Assembly: GCF_005280195.1 (NCBI RefSeq)
Contig: NZ_SZPR01000010.1
Coordinates: forward strand, 309,888-373,887
Direction: 5' to 3'
DNA from: Streptomyces galbus
GTDB taxonomy: Bacteria; Actinomycetota; Actinomycetes; Streptomycetales; Streptomycetaceae
Length of the DNA: 64,000 nt
Shown: positions 17,629 through 26,556 of the stretch, in pieces
How positions within the stretch are numbered: the first letter of the stretch is position 1
Layout of the letters: each line of letters begins with the position of its first letter
Notes under the pieces: model-generated
Seen by the model: only the letters and a program-made list of their open reading frames with translations
The model's database searches: none
Told to the model about the DNA's origin: nothing
Made by a program: the position numbers and the translations under genes

Positions 17629-17880
17629 GTCCCATCCTCCACTGGAGAACCTCGCGTAAGGACACCGTATGCGGACGAGGTTTCCCCCAGCAAGGGGATC
17701 ATCGGGAAATCGTCCCGTATGACTTCATGACGACGGAAGTTTTTCCTGTCGCCCCCCGCCGGGACGGCGCCTTCCCCGGCCGTGTGACGGGGACGGAAAC
17801 TCCGGCGTACGGGCGGGTACATCCCTGGCGAAGAGCACTAGGCTGCGGCTCCGGCTGCCGTCGACGGAAGCGAGGCGACG

Positions 17881-18564
17881 TTGAACTTCCTCACCATCGG
17901 TCACCGCGGGCTCATGGGCGTCGAGCCCGAGAACACCCTCCGTTCCTTCGTCGCCGCCGAGCAGGCCGGCCTCGACGTCATCGAACTGGACCTCCACCTG
18001 AGCAAGGACGGCGCGCTCGTCGTCATGCACGATGCGGACGTGGACCGCACGACCGACGGCACCGGCCCGATCGCCGAGCAGACCCTCGCCGAGCTGCGCG
18101 CGCTGGACGCGGGGCGCGGGGAGCGCGTCCCGGTGTTCGAGGAGGTCCTGGACGCGGTGCGCAGCCCGCTCCAGGCGGAGATCAAGGACGTGCAGGCGGC
18201 GCGGGCGCTCGCCGAGGTGCTGCACGCGCGCGCCCTGGTGGACCGGGTGGAGGTGTCGTCCTTCCACGACGAGGCGATCGCCGAGATCGCCCGGCTGGTG
18301 CCCGGCGTGCGCACCGCGCTGATCGGCAGCCGCTACGGCACCGACGTGGTCGAGCGGGCCGTGGCCGTGGGCGCCGCGACGGTCTGCCTGAACATCCGCC
18401 GGCTCACCCTGGAGATCGTCGAGCTGGCCCGCGCGAAGGACCTGCGCATCATCGGCTGGGTGGTGAACACCCAGGACCAGCTCCGGCTGGTGCGCGCCCT
18501 GGGGCTGGACGGGGCGACCACCGACCTCCCGGAGATCAAGCGCACCGGCCGCTTCACGGCCTGA
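17881..18564 (+). CDS. Glycerophosphodiester phosphodiesterase
   Basis: A 227-residue GDPD. The family opening GHRG is at residues 7-10 with the catalytic His. PENTLRSF follows, then VIELDLHLSKDGALVVMHDADVDRTTDGTG, which holds the metal-binding Glu/Asp and the second catalytic His. LQAEIKD supplies another Glu. It hydrolyses glycerophosphodiesters from phospholipid turnover to glycerol-3-phosphate and an alcohol. The start is a TTG at 17881 with GAAGCGAGG upstream. No signal peptide, so it is intracellular. The leader between it and the DUF6421 gene is 252 bases and holds both divergent promoters. Confidence 0.92.
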   Translation: MNFLTIGHRGLMGVEPENTLRSFVAAEQAGLDVIELDLHLSKDGALVVMHDADVDRTTDGTGPIAEQTLAELRALDAGRGERVPVFEEVLDAVRSPLQAEIKDVQAARALAEVLHARALVDRVEVSSFHDEAIAEIARLVPGVRTALIGSRYGTDVVERAVAVGAATVCLNIRRLTLEIVELARAKDLRIIGWVVNTQDQLRLVRALGLDGATTDLPEIKRTGRFTA

Positions 18565-18583
18565 GCGCCGGGCGGGCGAAACG

Positions 18584-19126
18584 TCACACCAGCGGCTTGA
18601 CCAGCAGCTCGAAGGCCAGGTCGGCGCGGCGCGGGATGCCGAAGCGCTCGTCGCCGTACGGGAACGGCGACGTCCGGCCCGTACGGCGGTAGCCGCGCCG
18701 CTCGTACCAGGCGATGAGGTCCTCGCGCACCGAGATCACCGTCATGTGCATCTCGGTGGCGCCCCAGGTCTCGCGGGCCCGCCGCTCCGCCTCGGCGAGG
18801 ACCGCCTTGCCGAGGCCGGCGCCCTGCAGCGCGGGGCTGACCGCGAACATCCCGAAGTAGGCGTGCTCGCCGCGGTGCTCGAGCTGGCAGCAGGCCACGA
18901 TCCGGCCGTCGCGCTCCACCGTCAGCAGCCGGCTGTCGGGCGAGGTGACGATGTCCCGCACGCCCTCGGGGTCGGTGCGCTGCCCGTCGAGGATGTCCGC
19001 CTCCGTCGTCCAGCCCGCCCGGCTGGAGTCACCCCGGTACGCCGACTCCACCAGCGCGACCAGGGCGTCCACGTCCGCCTCGGTGGCGTCGCGGAAGCTC
19101 AGCGGGGTGGCTGCGGCGGTGTCCAT
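18584..19126 (-). CDS. GNAT-family N-acetyltransferase
   Basis: A 180-residue GNAT. The acetyl-CoA loop is in FAVSPALQGAGLGKAVLAEAERRA (the Q/RxxGxG/A motif). Motif B is LIAWYERRGYRRTGRTSPFP. The ATG at 19126 has GGAG nine bases upstream. It transfers an acetyl group to an unknown amine. It is convergent with the GDPD gene and divergent from a VOC gene. Context gives no clue to the substrate. Confidence 0.9.
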   Translation of the reverse strand: MDTAAATPLSFRDATEADVDALVALVESAYRGDSSRAGWTTEADILDGQRTDPEGVRDIVTSPDSRLLTVERDGRIVACCQLEHRGEHAYFGMFAVSPALQGAGLGKAVLAEAERRARETWGATEMHMTVISVREDLIAWYERRGYRRTGRTSPFPYGDERFGIPRRADLAFELLVKPLV

Positions 19127-19263
19127 ACGGGGGATCTCCAGTCTCGGGGCGCGGCGGGGCCGGTACGAGGGTAACGGGCACCGGCCGGCCGGTCGGGACG
19201 GCCCGTGACCCAGGCGGCTCCGGGCCGGGCCGATCCGGACGACAGGCGCTAGTGTCCGGGTGC

Positions 19264-19656
19264 ATGGTGCAGGTACTGAGCAGCCGGACGCTGATCCGGC
19301 CCACCGATCCGGACCGCTCCCGCGACTTCTACGGCGCACGGCTGGGGCTCGCCGTGGCACGGGAGTTCGGCACCGGGCCCGAACGCGGGACCGTCTACTT
19401 CCTCGGCGGCGGCTTCCTGGAGCTGTCCGGCCGCGCCGACACGCCGCCGGACCCCTCCCTGCGGCTCTGGCTCCAGGTGCCGGACGCCGCGGCGGCCCAC
19501 GAGGAACTGCGGGCGAAGGGCGTGGAGATCGTCCGGCCGCCGGTCAAGGAACCGTGGGGCCTGGTCGAGATGTGGATCGCCGACCCGGACGGACTGCCGA
19601 TCGTGCTGGTCGAGGTGCCCGCGGACCACCCGATCCGGTACCGGCCGGGGATCTGA
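19264..19656 (+). CDS. VOC-family protein
   Basis: A 130-residue single VOC domain. TLIRPTDPDRSRDFYGARLGL opens it and IADPDGLPIVLVEVP closes it. ATG 19264 is preferred. An in-frame GTG at 19252 is an alternative. It is followed 71 bases later by a two-domain VOC gene on the same strand, so they may be cotranscribed. The substrate is unknown. Confidence 0.8.
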   Translation: MVQVLSSRTLIRPTDPDRSRDFYGARLGLAVAREFGTGPERGTVYFLGGGFLELSGRADTPPDPSLRLWLQVPDAAAAHEELRAKGVEIVRPPVKEPWGLVEMWIADPDGLPIVLVEVPADHPIRYRPGI

Positions 19657-19727
19657 CCTTCGGATGGCCGGGGCGCGGGCCGGGGCTTAGCGTGCTGGAA
19701 GGGGCCTGTCCGCGCGGAAGGAACCTC

Positions 19728-20492
19728 ATGAAGCTCGACAAGCCCGTCCCCGGCGGCCCGTGCTGGACGGAGCTGGGCACCACCGACGTCGACGGCGCCC
19801 GGCGCTTCTACGGCGAGCTGTTCGGCTGGCGGTCCGAGACGGACCCGCGGCAGGAGGCGGGCGGCTACACCATGGCCCACCTCGGCGACACGGCCGTGGC
19901 GGCACTCACCCCGCTGTACCAGCCGGAGCAGCCGGTGGCCTGGAACGTCTCCTTCGGGGTGTCCGACGCCGAGGTCACCTGCCGGCTGCTGACCGAGCTG
20001 GGCGGCCGGGTCCTCGTGGGGCCGATGGACGTCCTGGAGGCGGGCCGCTTCGTGGTGGCCGCCGACCCGACCGGCGCGGTCTTCCGGCTCTGGCAGGCCC
20101 GCGCGTTCCCCGGCGCGGGGCTGTTCAACGTGCCCGGTGCGCTCGGCTGGGTGGAGCTGCTGACCCGTGACGCCCGGCGGGCGGAGACCTTCTACACCAC
20201 CGTGTTCGGCTGGACCGTGCGCACCTCGGAGAACTACACGCAGTGGGGCGTGGGCGGGGCGGACTTCGGCGGGATGGTGCCGATGGACGACAAGTTCCCG
20301 CCCGAGGTGCCGCCGCACTGGCTGCCCTACTTCGCGGTGGCCGACGTCGACGGGGCGACGGCCGTGGCCACGGGCGCCGGCGGCACCGCCCTGATGGAGC
20401 CGACGAGCGTGCCGGACGGCCCCCGCATCGCGGTGCTGCGCGACCCGCAGGGCGCGATGTTCGGCGTCTACCGGGCGGGGGACGAGGGGTGA
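19728..20492 (+). CDS. Two-domain VOC-family protein
   Basis: A 254-residue protein with CGGAAGGAACC well placed before the ATG at 19728. It contains two VOC halves. The first is ELGTTDVDGARRFYGELFGW to DPTGAVFRLWQ. The second is ELLTRDARRAETFYTTVFGWT to DPQGAMFGVYR. The internal duplication gives a complete pseudo-dimeric cavity in one chain, as in actinobacterial hydroxylase-like or resistance-type VOC proteins. The metal ligands are only partly conserved. A small-molecule binding or modifying role is likely, but the ligand is unknown. Confidence 0.85.
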   Translation: MKLDKPVPGGPCWTELGTTDVDGARRFYGELFGWRSETDPRQEAGGYTMAHLGDTAVAALTPLYQPEQPVAWNVSFGVSDAEVTCRLLTELGGRVLVGPMDVLEAGRFVVAADPTGAVFRLWQARAFPGAGLFNVPGALGWVELLTRDARRAETFYTTVFGWTVRTSENYTQWGVGGADFGGMVPMDDKFPPEVPPHWLPYFAVADVDGATAVATGAGGTALMEPTSVPDGPRIAVLRDPQGAMFGVYRAGDEG

Positions 20493-20532
20493 GGAGCGCC
20501 GCCGGGAGCGGCGCGGTGCGCGGCCCCGCCGC

Positions 20533-21141
20533 TCAGCGCCGCAGCCCCTGCATGTGGCCCTCCAGGCGGCTCAGCAACTCGCCCAGCAGGCCCGCGAGTT
20601 CCCCCTGCCGGTCACCGTCCAGCGCGGACAGCACGGCCTTCTCGTAGGCGAGTTGCTCGGGCAGGATGCCGTCGACCAGGGCCCGTCCCGCCTCCGTGAG
20701 ACGTACGTGGGCCACGCGCCGGTCACGGGTGTCGCCCCGGCGCTCCACCAGGCCGCGCTCGGTGAGCTGCTTGACGCGCTTGGTGACGGCGGCGCCCGAG
20801 GAGAAGGTCTCCCGGGCCAGTTCGCCGGGTGTCAGCTCGTGCCCGGTGCGGCGCAGCGCCCCGAGCAGGTCGAACTCGGCGCGGCTGAGCCCGGCCCGGC
20901 GCAGCGGGGCGTCCTCGGCCTGCTGCAGGAGGGCCGCGCAGCGGTTCACCCGGCCGATGACCTCCATGGGCCCGGTGTCCAGCTCGGGGTGCACCTCCCG
21001 CCACTGCCGCACGACGCCGGCGACGGTGTCCCGGGCGGCCGCGGGGGTACCGGTGCCTTCGCCGGCACCCGTGCCGGTGCCCGTCCGTGCCGTGTCCGCC
21101 CCGGCCGTGCTCCCCGCCCTGGCCACCTGGGGTGCCGTCAT
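20533..21141 (-). CDS. MarR-family transcriptional regulator
   Basis: A 202-residue protein. An unusually long T/G/A-rich N-terminal tail of about 40 residues precedes the MarR fold. The winged helix reads FDLLGALRRTGHELTPGELARE then SSGAAVTKRVKQLTERGLVERRGDTRDRRVAHVRLTEAG. Its ATG overlaps the FUSC stop as ATGA, so the transporter and its probable regulator are translationally coupled. An AT-rich inverted repeat at 22830-22858, at the promoter of the FUSC gene, is a candidate operator. Confidence 0.92.
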   Translation of the reverse strand: MTAPQVARAGSTAGADTARTGTGTGAGEGTGTPAAARDTVAGVVRQWREVHPELDTGPMEVIGRVNRCAALLQQAEDAPLRRAGLSRAEFDLLGALRRTGHELTPGELARETFSSGAAVTKRVKQLTERGLVERRGDTRDRRVAHVRLTEAGRALVDGILPEQLAYEKAVLSALDGDRQGELAGLLGELLSRLEGHMQGLRR

Positions 21142-22823
21142 CGCCGTACGTCCTCCGCTCCGCCGTCCGTGTCCCGGGCCAGGAGCAGGCCCTGGCGCCG
21201 TACCGTAGCGGCGAGCGTACGGTGTCCGGACCGCTCGGCCGCCACCACCCTCTCCTGCGGCAGGGCGCGCTGCCACCACTCGCCGGAGGCGGCGTCGGCG
21301 GTGGTGCGCAGGTCGGCCAGCGCGGCGGTCAGCGACCGGCGGGCCCCCTCCAGCGCGGCGGGCGCCGGCCCGGGCTCGGCGAGCAGGCGGGCAGTGCGCT
21401 CGCGGGCGCGTTCGGCGGTGCTCAGGGCCTGCGTGAGGCGGTCGCCCGCGCTCCGGTCGGTGACGACGAGCGCCGCCACGAAGCCGACCAGGGCGCCGAC
21501 GACGGTGTCCACGACCCGCTCGGTGATCAGCTCACCGGAGTCCTGCCGGCGGGCGAACTCCGTGATGAGCAGCGCCATCGGGGTCACGCAGACGCTGCCC
21601 AGCCAGTAGTTGCGGCTGATCAGGGCCTCCGCGCCGAAGTTGAGGGCGAGGCAGCACAGGACGAGCGCCGCCTGGTGGAGGTGGGCGAGCGGCACGAGTG
21701 CGGCGAAGGCGAGGACGCCGACCAGGTTGCCGACCACGCGCTGCACGGCCCGGCTCCAGGTGAGGGCGAGGTTGGCCTGGTAGAGGGACGCGGCGGTGAC
21801 CAGGGCCCAGTACGGGCGGCCGACGCCGAGCGCCAGGGAGGCGTAGCCGGCCAGGGCGCAGCCGAGCGCGGTGCGGGCGGCGAGGGGCGCGAGGTGGCGG
21901 AGGCGGCCGGTCCAGGGGTGCCGGTCGGCGGCCAGTTCGGCCTCGACGCCGAGGATCTCGTCGTCGTCGGCCAGGTCGTCCGGGTGCGGTACGGCCGCGG
22001 TGCCGCGCAGATCGCGCGCCCAGGCGCGCAGCCGCTCCGGGGCGGTGTCGGCCGGGGCGGCGAGGGCGACCTCGGCGCGGACCACGAGGCGCTCCAGGGC
22101 ACGGCGGGTGGCGTCGGTGCGGGCGCCGGGGGCGAGCAGCGTCTGCCAGGCGGCCTGCACGGCGGCGGCCGGGGCAGCGCGCAGCCGGGGGTCGTCCGCG
22201 CCGTCGGGGGCCTCCCGGTACCGCTCGACGTACCCCGCGGTCGCGGCGAGGGCCTGGGCGACGGCCCTCCGTTCGGGGCCGTGCGGCCGCAGCAGGCCGG
22301 GGGCCATGCCGACGAGCCACGCCCAGGCACCGGCGGCCAGGGCCAGTCCCAGGTGGCCGGGGATCTGACCGAGGGTCTGCGGGACGAAGAGGGCGGCGGA
22401 GCTGATGAAGGTGAGCACCACGTTCCCGGGCGGTCCCACCCGCGTCGCGTCGCACAGGGTCTTCTGCGCGGCGGCCAGCAGGGCGCCGACGGTGACGAGC
22501 ACGACGGCGTTCGCGGTGAGCGAGGCGGTGACGAGCGACCCGGCCAGCCCGGCGACCATCCCGAGGACCACCCACACCAGGGCGCGCGCCCGGGCGGCGT
22601 ACGGACGGTTGTGGGCGTACAGCGCGCACAGCGAGCCGGCCATCGTGTACATCGCCAGGTCGAGGCGGCCGAGCGCGAGCAGGGTGAGGTTCGGCGGGGC
22701 GACCGCGACCACGACGCTCAGGGCGGGCTTGAACCAGATCGGCGAGGGCCGGCCCAGCCGCAGTACGCCCGCGAGGGTGAGCCGACGGGGGGTGGCGGGG
22801 GAAGAGGAGCGGCGGGGAGACAT
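21138..22823 (-). CDS. FUSC-family (aromatic acid exporter-like) membrane protein
   Basis: A 561-residue protein of two repeated halves, each with a cluster of five to six transmembrane helices (residues about 30-165 and 325-450), joined by cytoplasmic segments. This matches the FUSC/YccS/AaeB-like arrangement of efflux proteins. The ATG at 22823 is the only start after an in-frame TAA. GGAGGG abuts the ATG with almost no spacer, and a TAAATT -10-like element is placed for a near-leaderless transcript. It is the first gene of an operon with MarR and may export an aromatic or toxic compound sensed by that regulator. Confidence 0.88.
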   Translation of the reverse strand: MSPRRSSSPATPRRLTLAGVLRLGRPSPIWFKPALSVVVAVAPPNLTLLALGRLDLAMYTMAGSLCALYAHNRPYAARARALVWVVLGMVAGLAGSLVTASLTANAVVLVTVGALLAAAQKTLCDATRVGPPGNVVLTFISSAALFVPQTLGQIPGHLGLALAAGAWAWLVGMAPGLLRPHGPERRAVAQALAATAGYVERYREAPDGADDPRLRAAPAAAVQAAWQTLLAPGARTDATRRALERLVVRAEVALAAPADTAPERLRAWARDLRGTAAVPHPDDLADDDEILGVEAELAADRHPWTGRLRHLAPLAARTALGCALAGYASLALGVGRPYWALVTAASLYQANLALTWSRAVQRVVGNLVGVLAFAALVPLAHLHQAALVLCCLALNFGAEALISRNYWLGSVCVTPMALLITEFARRQDSGELITERVVDTVVGALVGFVAALVVTDRSAGDRLTQALSTAERARERTARLLAEPGPAPAALEGARRSLTAALADLRTTADAASGEWWQRALPQERVVAAERSGHRTLAATVRRQGLLLARDTDGGAEDVRR

Positions 22824-22829
22824 CCCTCC

Positions 22830-22858
22830 AATTTAGCAGGTGTTTTACCCGTGAAATT
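22830..22858. promoter_or_regulatory. MarR-type operator at the FUSC promoter
   Basis: AATTTAGCAGGT and ACCCGTGAAATT form an inverted repeat (9 of 12 pairs) around GTTTT. It is much more AT-rich than its surroundings and starts seven bases upstream of the FUSC ATG, overlapping a TAAATT -10-like element. Confidence 0.6.
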
Positions 22859-23019
22859 ACTGCGGGCGGGCCTCCTGCGGGCGACTCACCTGCTGCTCAC
22901 CGCGCGTGCTCCGTCGAATGCTCCCCGTGTACACCTCTGCGCTTGCGTGCGCGCCGCGTGCCTCGGGCATCGCATCCCTGGAGCGGACCGACGAGCGACC
23001 GTCGAGCGGGGAGGTGCGC

Positions 23020-23610
23020 GTGCACGGACCGGCTTCGCCCGGCTGGCTCCTGGTGGCGCTGTGCGCGGTGACCGGGACCTACTGCCTGCTGCGGATGCGC
23101 AGCGGCGTCGAGGAGCAGCGCCGGGCCGCGGGCGGCGAGGCGCTGATGGGGTTCGGGATGGCCGTGATGGCCGTACCGACCGCGGTGTTCGCCCCACCGG
23201 GCTGGGCCTGGCCGGTCTACGCCGCGGTCTTCGGGGCGGCGGCGCTGCGCGCCCTGTGGGCGGCCCGCCGCAGCGCCCATCACGTGCACCACCTCGTGGG
23301 CACGGCGGCGATGATCTACATGGCGCTCACCATGGCCGCCTCCCCCGCCCGGGGCCACGGCCACGTGCACGGGGCTTCCGGCGTCCCGGCGCTGACCGGG
23401 GTGCTGCTGGTCTACTTCACGGGGTACGTCCTCGTCACCGGCGCGCGGCTGATACCGGTACCGGCGGGCGCGGCCGTGACCGGCCTGCCGTCGAGCACCG
23501 GGGGCCCTGCCGCCGTCGGCGCCCCGCGCTGGGGCGACCGGCCGGAGCTGGCACGCGCGTGCCGGCTGTCCATGGGGATCGGGATGCTGGCGATGCTGCT
23601 GACGATGTGA
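23020..23610 (+). CDS. DUF5134 membrane protein
   Basis: A 196-residue integral membrane protein with about five hydrophobic helices. The GTG at 23020 has GGGGAGG five bases upstream. Histidines cluster near helix ends (SAHHVHHLVG, GHGHVHG), which suggests metal contact. The pattern fits DUF5134, a family of unknown function that often neighbours BlaR1-type M56 proteases in Streptomyces, as here. It may be cotranscribed with the M56 gene 142 bases downstream. Confidence 0.75.
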   Translation: MHGPASPGWLLVALCAVTGTYCLLRMRSGVEEQRRAAGGEALMGFGMAVMAVPTAVFAPPGWAWPVYAAVFGAAALRALWAARRSAHHVHHLVGTAAMIYMALTMAASPARGHGHVHGASGVPALTGVLLVYFTGYVLVTGARLIPVPAGAAVTGLPSSTGGPAAVGAPRWGDRPELARACRLSMGIGMLAMLLTM

Positions 23611-23751
23611 GGCGGGCCGTACGGGCCCGAGGACGGCCGGGCCCGAGGACGGCCGGCCCGCACGGCGAGGCGCACCGGACGCCGTGGAGTGCGTCACTTC
23701 GCCCTCGAAGGCCGTACCGCCGGGCGGTGGGCCGCTCATAGGGTGCTGCCC

Positions 23752-24702
23752 ATGATGGTCCCCGCGGTCCTGCTGCTGCTCGCCGCCGTGACGGCCGTCG
23801 TGGCTCCCCGGCTGCTCGCCCGGGCCGACTGGCCGGACCGTGAACCGGTGGTGGCGCTGTGGGCGTGGCAGTGCGTGGTGGCGGCGGTGCTGCTGTGCTG
23901 CGCGCTGTCGATGACCCTCTGCGCGGCGGCCGCCTGGCAGGCGGTGCGCGGGCAGGTGTTCGCGCCCGCGCCGCCCGGGGTGGTGGAGGCGTACGCACTG
24001 GGCGCGCCCGGCCCGTGGGCCGCCCCGATCGCCGTGGCGCTGTTCTGCGCCGGGCTGTGGAGCGGCGCGATGCTCGTGCGCGAAGTGGCCCGCGCCCGGC
24101 GGGGTCTGCGCCTGCGCGAGGCCGAACTGCGGCTGCGGGCGCCGCTGTTGCCCGGTGAGGAGCCGCAGGCGGGCCGGCTGGTGGTGCTGGAGGGTGAGCG
24201 GCCCGACGCCTGGTGGCTGCCGGGACCGGCGCCCCGACTGGTGGTCACCACAGCCGCGTTGCGCCGGCTGAAGGGGCGGCGGCTGGACGCGGTGCTGGCG
24301 CACGAGCAGGGTCACGCGCAGGCCCGGCACCACTGGCTGCTGCACTGCTCGGTCGCGCTGGCGAGCGGGTTCCCGCAGGTGCCGGTGTTCGCGGCGTTCC
24401 GCGACGAGATGCACCGCCTGGTCGAACTGGCCGCCGACGACGTGGCCTCCCGGCGCCACGGCCGGCTGACCACGGCCCTCGCCCTGGTCGAACTCAACGA
24501 GGACCGGGGCGTGTTCGGCCCCTCCCCCACCTCCCAGACGCACGTCCCGCAGCGCGTCCGGCGCCTCCTGGCCCCCCAGGACCGGCTCCCCGCGACGCGC
24601 AGGCTCGGCCTCACCGCGACCGCCGCACTGGTCCCCGCGCTGCCCGTCCTCGTCACGCTGGTCCCAGCACTCAGGGTGCTGGGCCTGGGCCTGCCCTCGT
24701 GA
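23752..24702 (+). CDS. M56-family membrane metalloprotease (BlaR1/MecR1 type)
   Basis: A 316-residue protein with three N-terminal transmembrane helices, a soluble middle, and a C-terminal hydrophobic helix. The zinc site is AHEQGHAQARHHW (HEXXH), followed by a downstream acidic VELAADDVASRR, as in BlaR1-like gluzincins. Two adjacent ATGs begin at 23752. BlaR1 proteins cleave a BlaI repressor. No BlaI gene is adjacent here, and the C-terminal penicillin-sensor domain is absent, so this is the short orphan form. The target is unknown. Confidence 0.88.
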   Translation: MMVPAVLLLLAAVTAVVAPRLLARADWPDREPVVALWAWQCVVAAVLLCCALSMTLCAAAAWQAVRGQVFAPAPPGVVEAYALGAPGPWAAPIAVALFCAGLWSGAMLVREVARARRGLRLREAELRLRAPLLPGEEPQAGRLVVLEGERPDAWWLPGPAPRLVVTTAALRRLKGRRLDAVLAHEQGHAQARHHWLLHCSVALASGFPQVPVFAAFRDEMHRLVELAADDVASRRHGRLTTALALVELNEDRGVFGPSPTSQTHVPQRVRRLLAPQDRLPATRRLGLTATAALVPALPVLVTLVPALRVLGLGLPS

Positions 24703-24866
24703 CCGGCGACGCGGCCGGCCCGGCCGGCTGGCCCGCCCCGACGACGGGCCTGATCGTGCACGTCGACCGGCGGGGCCTGTTCGGCGGGCACCGGTGGGAG
24801 GCCGACGTGCTGGCTGGCATCTTCGACGGTGAACGGACCCGGCTCCTCGTCCACGGCCCGACCTGA
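24699..24866 (+). CDS. Possible small protein overlapping the M56 gene
   Basis: A 55-residue ORF begins at a GTG overlapping the M56 stop as GTGA. The middle, GLIVHVDRRGLFGGHRWEADVLAGIFDG, looks protein-like. Codon bias fits coding DNA and the overlap suggests coupling, but there is no recognised family. Bases 24867-24993 between it and the MFS stop hold nothing I can name. Confidence 0.35.
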   Translation: MTGDAAGPAGWPAPTTGLIVHVDRRGLFGGHRWEADVLAGIFDGERTRLLVHGPT

Positions 24867-24993
24867 CGGACCTCCGGTCGTCCTGCGGCGCGGCCTCGGC
24901 GCCCTGGACGACCGGGCCGGTCCGGCGTACCGCGGGTCGGCGCGCCGGCCCGGCCCCGCGGTGTCGCCTACGGACCGAGGCCGTCCCCGGCCG

Positions 24994-26448
24994 TCACTGA
25001 CCGGCTGCGCCTTCGGTCAAGGGGGCGGCCGGCGTCTGCGTCGGGGGCGCGGCCTCGCGTGTGCGGGCGCCGCGGGTGATCCGTACGCCGATGACGGCCG
25101 TGGCGACGCTCAGCGCCGCCGCCACCACCCACGCGACACGGAAGTCCGGCTGCTGCGCCGGGCCGACGTGCGTACCGACGACGGCGACGAGGAGCGCGAC
25201 GCCGACCGTGGCGGACATCTGGCGCACGGAGTTGACCAGGGCCGACCCGGTGGCCGCCCGGTGGCCCGGCAGGGAACTGACGCCGGCCGCCACCAGCGTG
25301 CCGAGGGTGAGGCCGACGCCCACACCGCCGAGGACCTGGCTGGGCAGCAGGTCGAGCCAGTAGTCGGCGTCGAGGGAGGCGAAGCAGGTGCGCCAGAGCA
25401 TGGCGGCGGCGAAGAGCAGCCCACCCGCGGTGACCAGCGGCCCGTGGCCCAGGCGCTGTGCGGCGCGCGCGGTGAGCACGGTGACGACGGGGACCAGGGC
25501 GGGGCCGGGCACCATGGCGACGCCGGTGCGCAGGGCGCTCCAGTGCCAGATCTCCTGGCACCACAGGACGTTGGACAGCAGCATGATCGCGAAGGCGATG
25601 CCGAACGCGAAGGTGCCGGCGCTCGCGGCGCCGAACTGGGGAAGGCGCAGCAGGGGCAGTTCGAACAGCGGGTGACGGTGCCGCAGCGAGCGGCGGACGA
25701 AGGCGGCGGCGCCGGCCAGGGCGAGGACGAACAGCGTCAGGCTCCTGGCGTCCAGCCAGCCCCAGTCCGGTGCCTGCACCAGGGCGCCGGACAGTGCGGC
25801 GATCGCGAGGGTGATCAGCACGGCACCCGCCAGGTCGGGCAGGCGGCCCTCCTCCCTGCGTGCGGTCGAGGGCAGGACGCGCAGCCCCGCGGCCACGGTG
25901 GCGATGCCGATGGGCACGTTGATCACGAAGACCCAGCGCCAGTCGACCTGGACCAGCAGTCCGCCGGCGACCGGGCCCGCGGCGGCGGCGAGCCCGCCCA
26001 CGGCGGCCCAGTTGCGGGTGGCGCGGGTGCGGTGCTCGGCCGGCACGGAGGCCAGCAGGAGTGCCAGGGAGGTGGGCAACTGGGCGGCGGCGCCGACCGC
26101 CTGGAGGGCCCGGGCGGCCACGAGGGTGCCGAGGTCCGGCGCCACGGCACAGGCGAGGGAGGCGAGGGTGAAGAGGGTGACGCCCGCGAGGAACACCGGC
26201 CGCTGTCCTATCCGGTCGCCCAGGCGCCCCGCCACGACGAGGAGGGCCGCGAGGGCGATGGCGTAGGCGTTGAGCACCCACGACAGGGAGCTGAGGGTGG
26301 CCGCGCCGCCGGCGGAGGAGGCGAAGGACGAGCCGATGGCGGGCAGCGCCACGTTGACGATCCACAGATCGAGGTTCGTCATGAAGACGGCCAGGAGGAT
26401 GACGATCGACGCCACACGCTGATTTGAAATCCAAACCGATGAGGTCAT
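24994..26448 (-). CDS. MFS drug-efflux transporter (DHA2, 14 TMS)
   Basis: A 484-residue protein. Motif A-type VVAGRLGDRIGQRPVFLAGV follows TM2. NWAAVGGLAAAAGPVAGGLL fits antiporter motif C. About 14 hydrophobic helices span the chain. DLWIVNVALPAIG early in TM1 is typical of DHA2 proton/drug antiporters. It is divergent from an HxlR regulator and one operator lies within its codons 4-9. It probably exports a toxic or secondary metabolite sensed by HxlR. Confidence 0.92.
   Translation of the reverse strand: MTSSVWISNQRVASIVILLAVFMTNLDLWIVNVALPAIGSSFASSAGGAATLSSLSWVLNAYAIALAALLVVAGRLGDRIGQRPVFLAGVTLFTLASLACAVAPDLGTLVAARALQAVGAAAQLPTSLALLLASVPAEHRTRATRNWAAVGGLAAAAGPVAGGLLVQVDWRWVFVINVPIGIATVAAGLRVLPSTARREEGRLPDLAGAVLITLAIAALSGALVQAPDWGWLDARSLTLFVLALAGAAAFVRRSLRHRHPLFELPLLRLPQFGAASAGTFAFGIAFAIMLLSNVLWCQEIWHWSALRTGVAMVPGPALVPVVTVLTARAAQRLGHGPLVTAGGLLFAAAMLWRTCFASLDADYWLDLLPSQVLGGVGVGLTLGTLVAAGVSSLPGHRAATGSALVNSVRQMSATVGVALLVAVVGTHVGPAQQPDFRVAWVVAAALSVATAVIGVRITRGARTREAAPPTQTPAAPLTEGAAGQ
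26421..26437. promoter_or_regulatory. HxlR operator 1, inside the MFS coding start
   Basis: GATTTGAAATCCAAACC matches the central operator at 14 of 17 positions and overlaps the first codons of the MFS gene. Confidence 0.55.
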
Positions 26449-26469
26449 GGGGTCAGCGAAGCACGATGT

Positions 26470-26486
26470 GGTTTGAGATTCAAACC
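26470..26486. promoter_or_regulatory. HxlR operator 2, central perfect palindrome
   Basis: GGTTTGAGATTCAAACC has perfect 7-bp arms around GAT. It is the best-conserved of three related sites in the MFS/HxlR intergenic region. Confidence 0.7.
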
Positions 26487-26519
26487 GTATGCGAGAGCCG
26501 GCGTCCCGCTCTTGCCCGA

Positions 26520-26536
26520 GCTTTGACATCCAAAGC
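26520..26536. promoter_or_regulatory. HxlR operator 3, over the hxlR-like promoter
   Basis: GCTTTGACATCCAAAGC is itself almost palindromic and matches the central site at 12 of 17 positions. It overlaps the -35 TTTGAC (26522-26527). With GATACT (26545-26550) after a 17-base spacer this forms a promoter whose transcript would begin at or next to the GTG at 26557. Confidence 0.55.
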
Positions 26537-26556
26537 CCACGCGCGATACTCGGAGC

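Noticed and set aside
17703..17717. CGGGA-N5-TCCCG dyad upstream of the DUF6421 gene as an operator
   Set aside because: The arms are short and GC-rich, so chance occurrence is likely in this genome.
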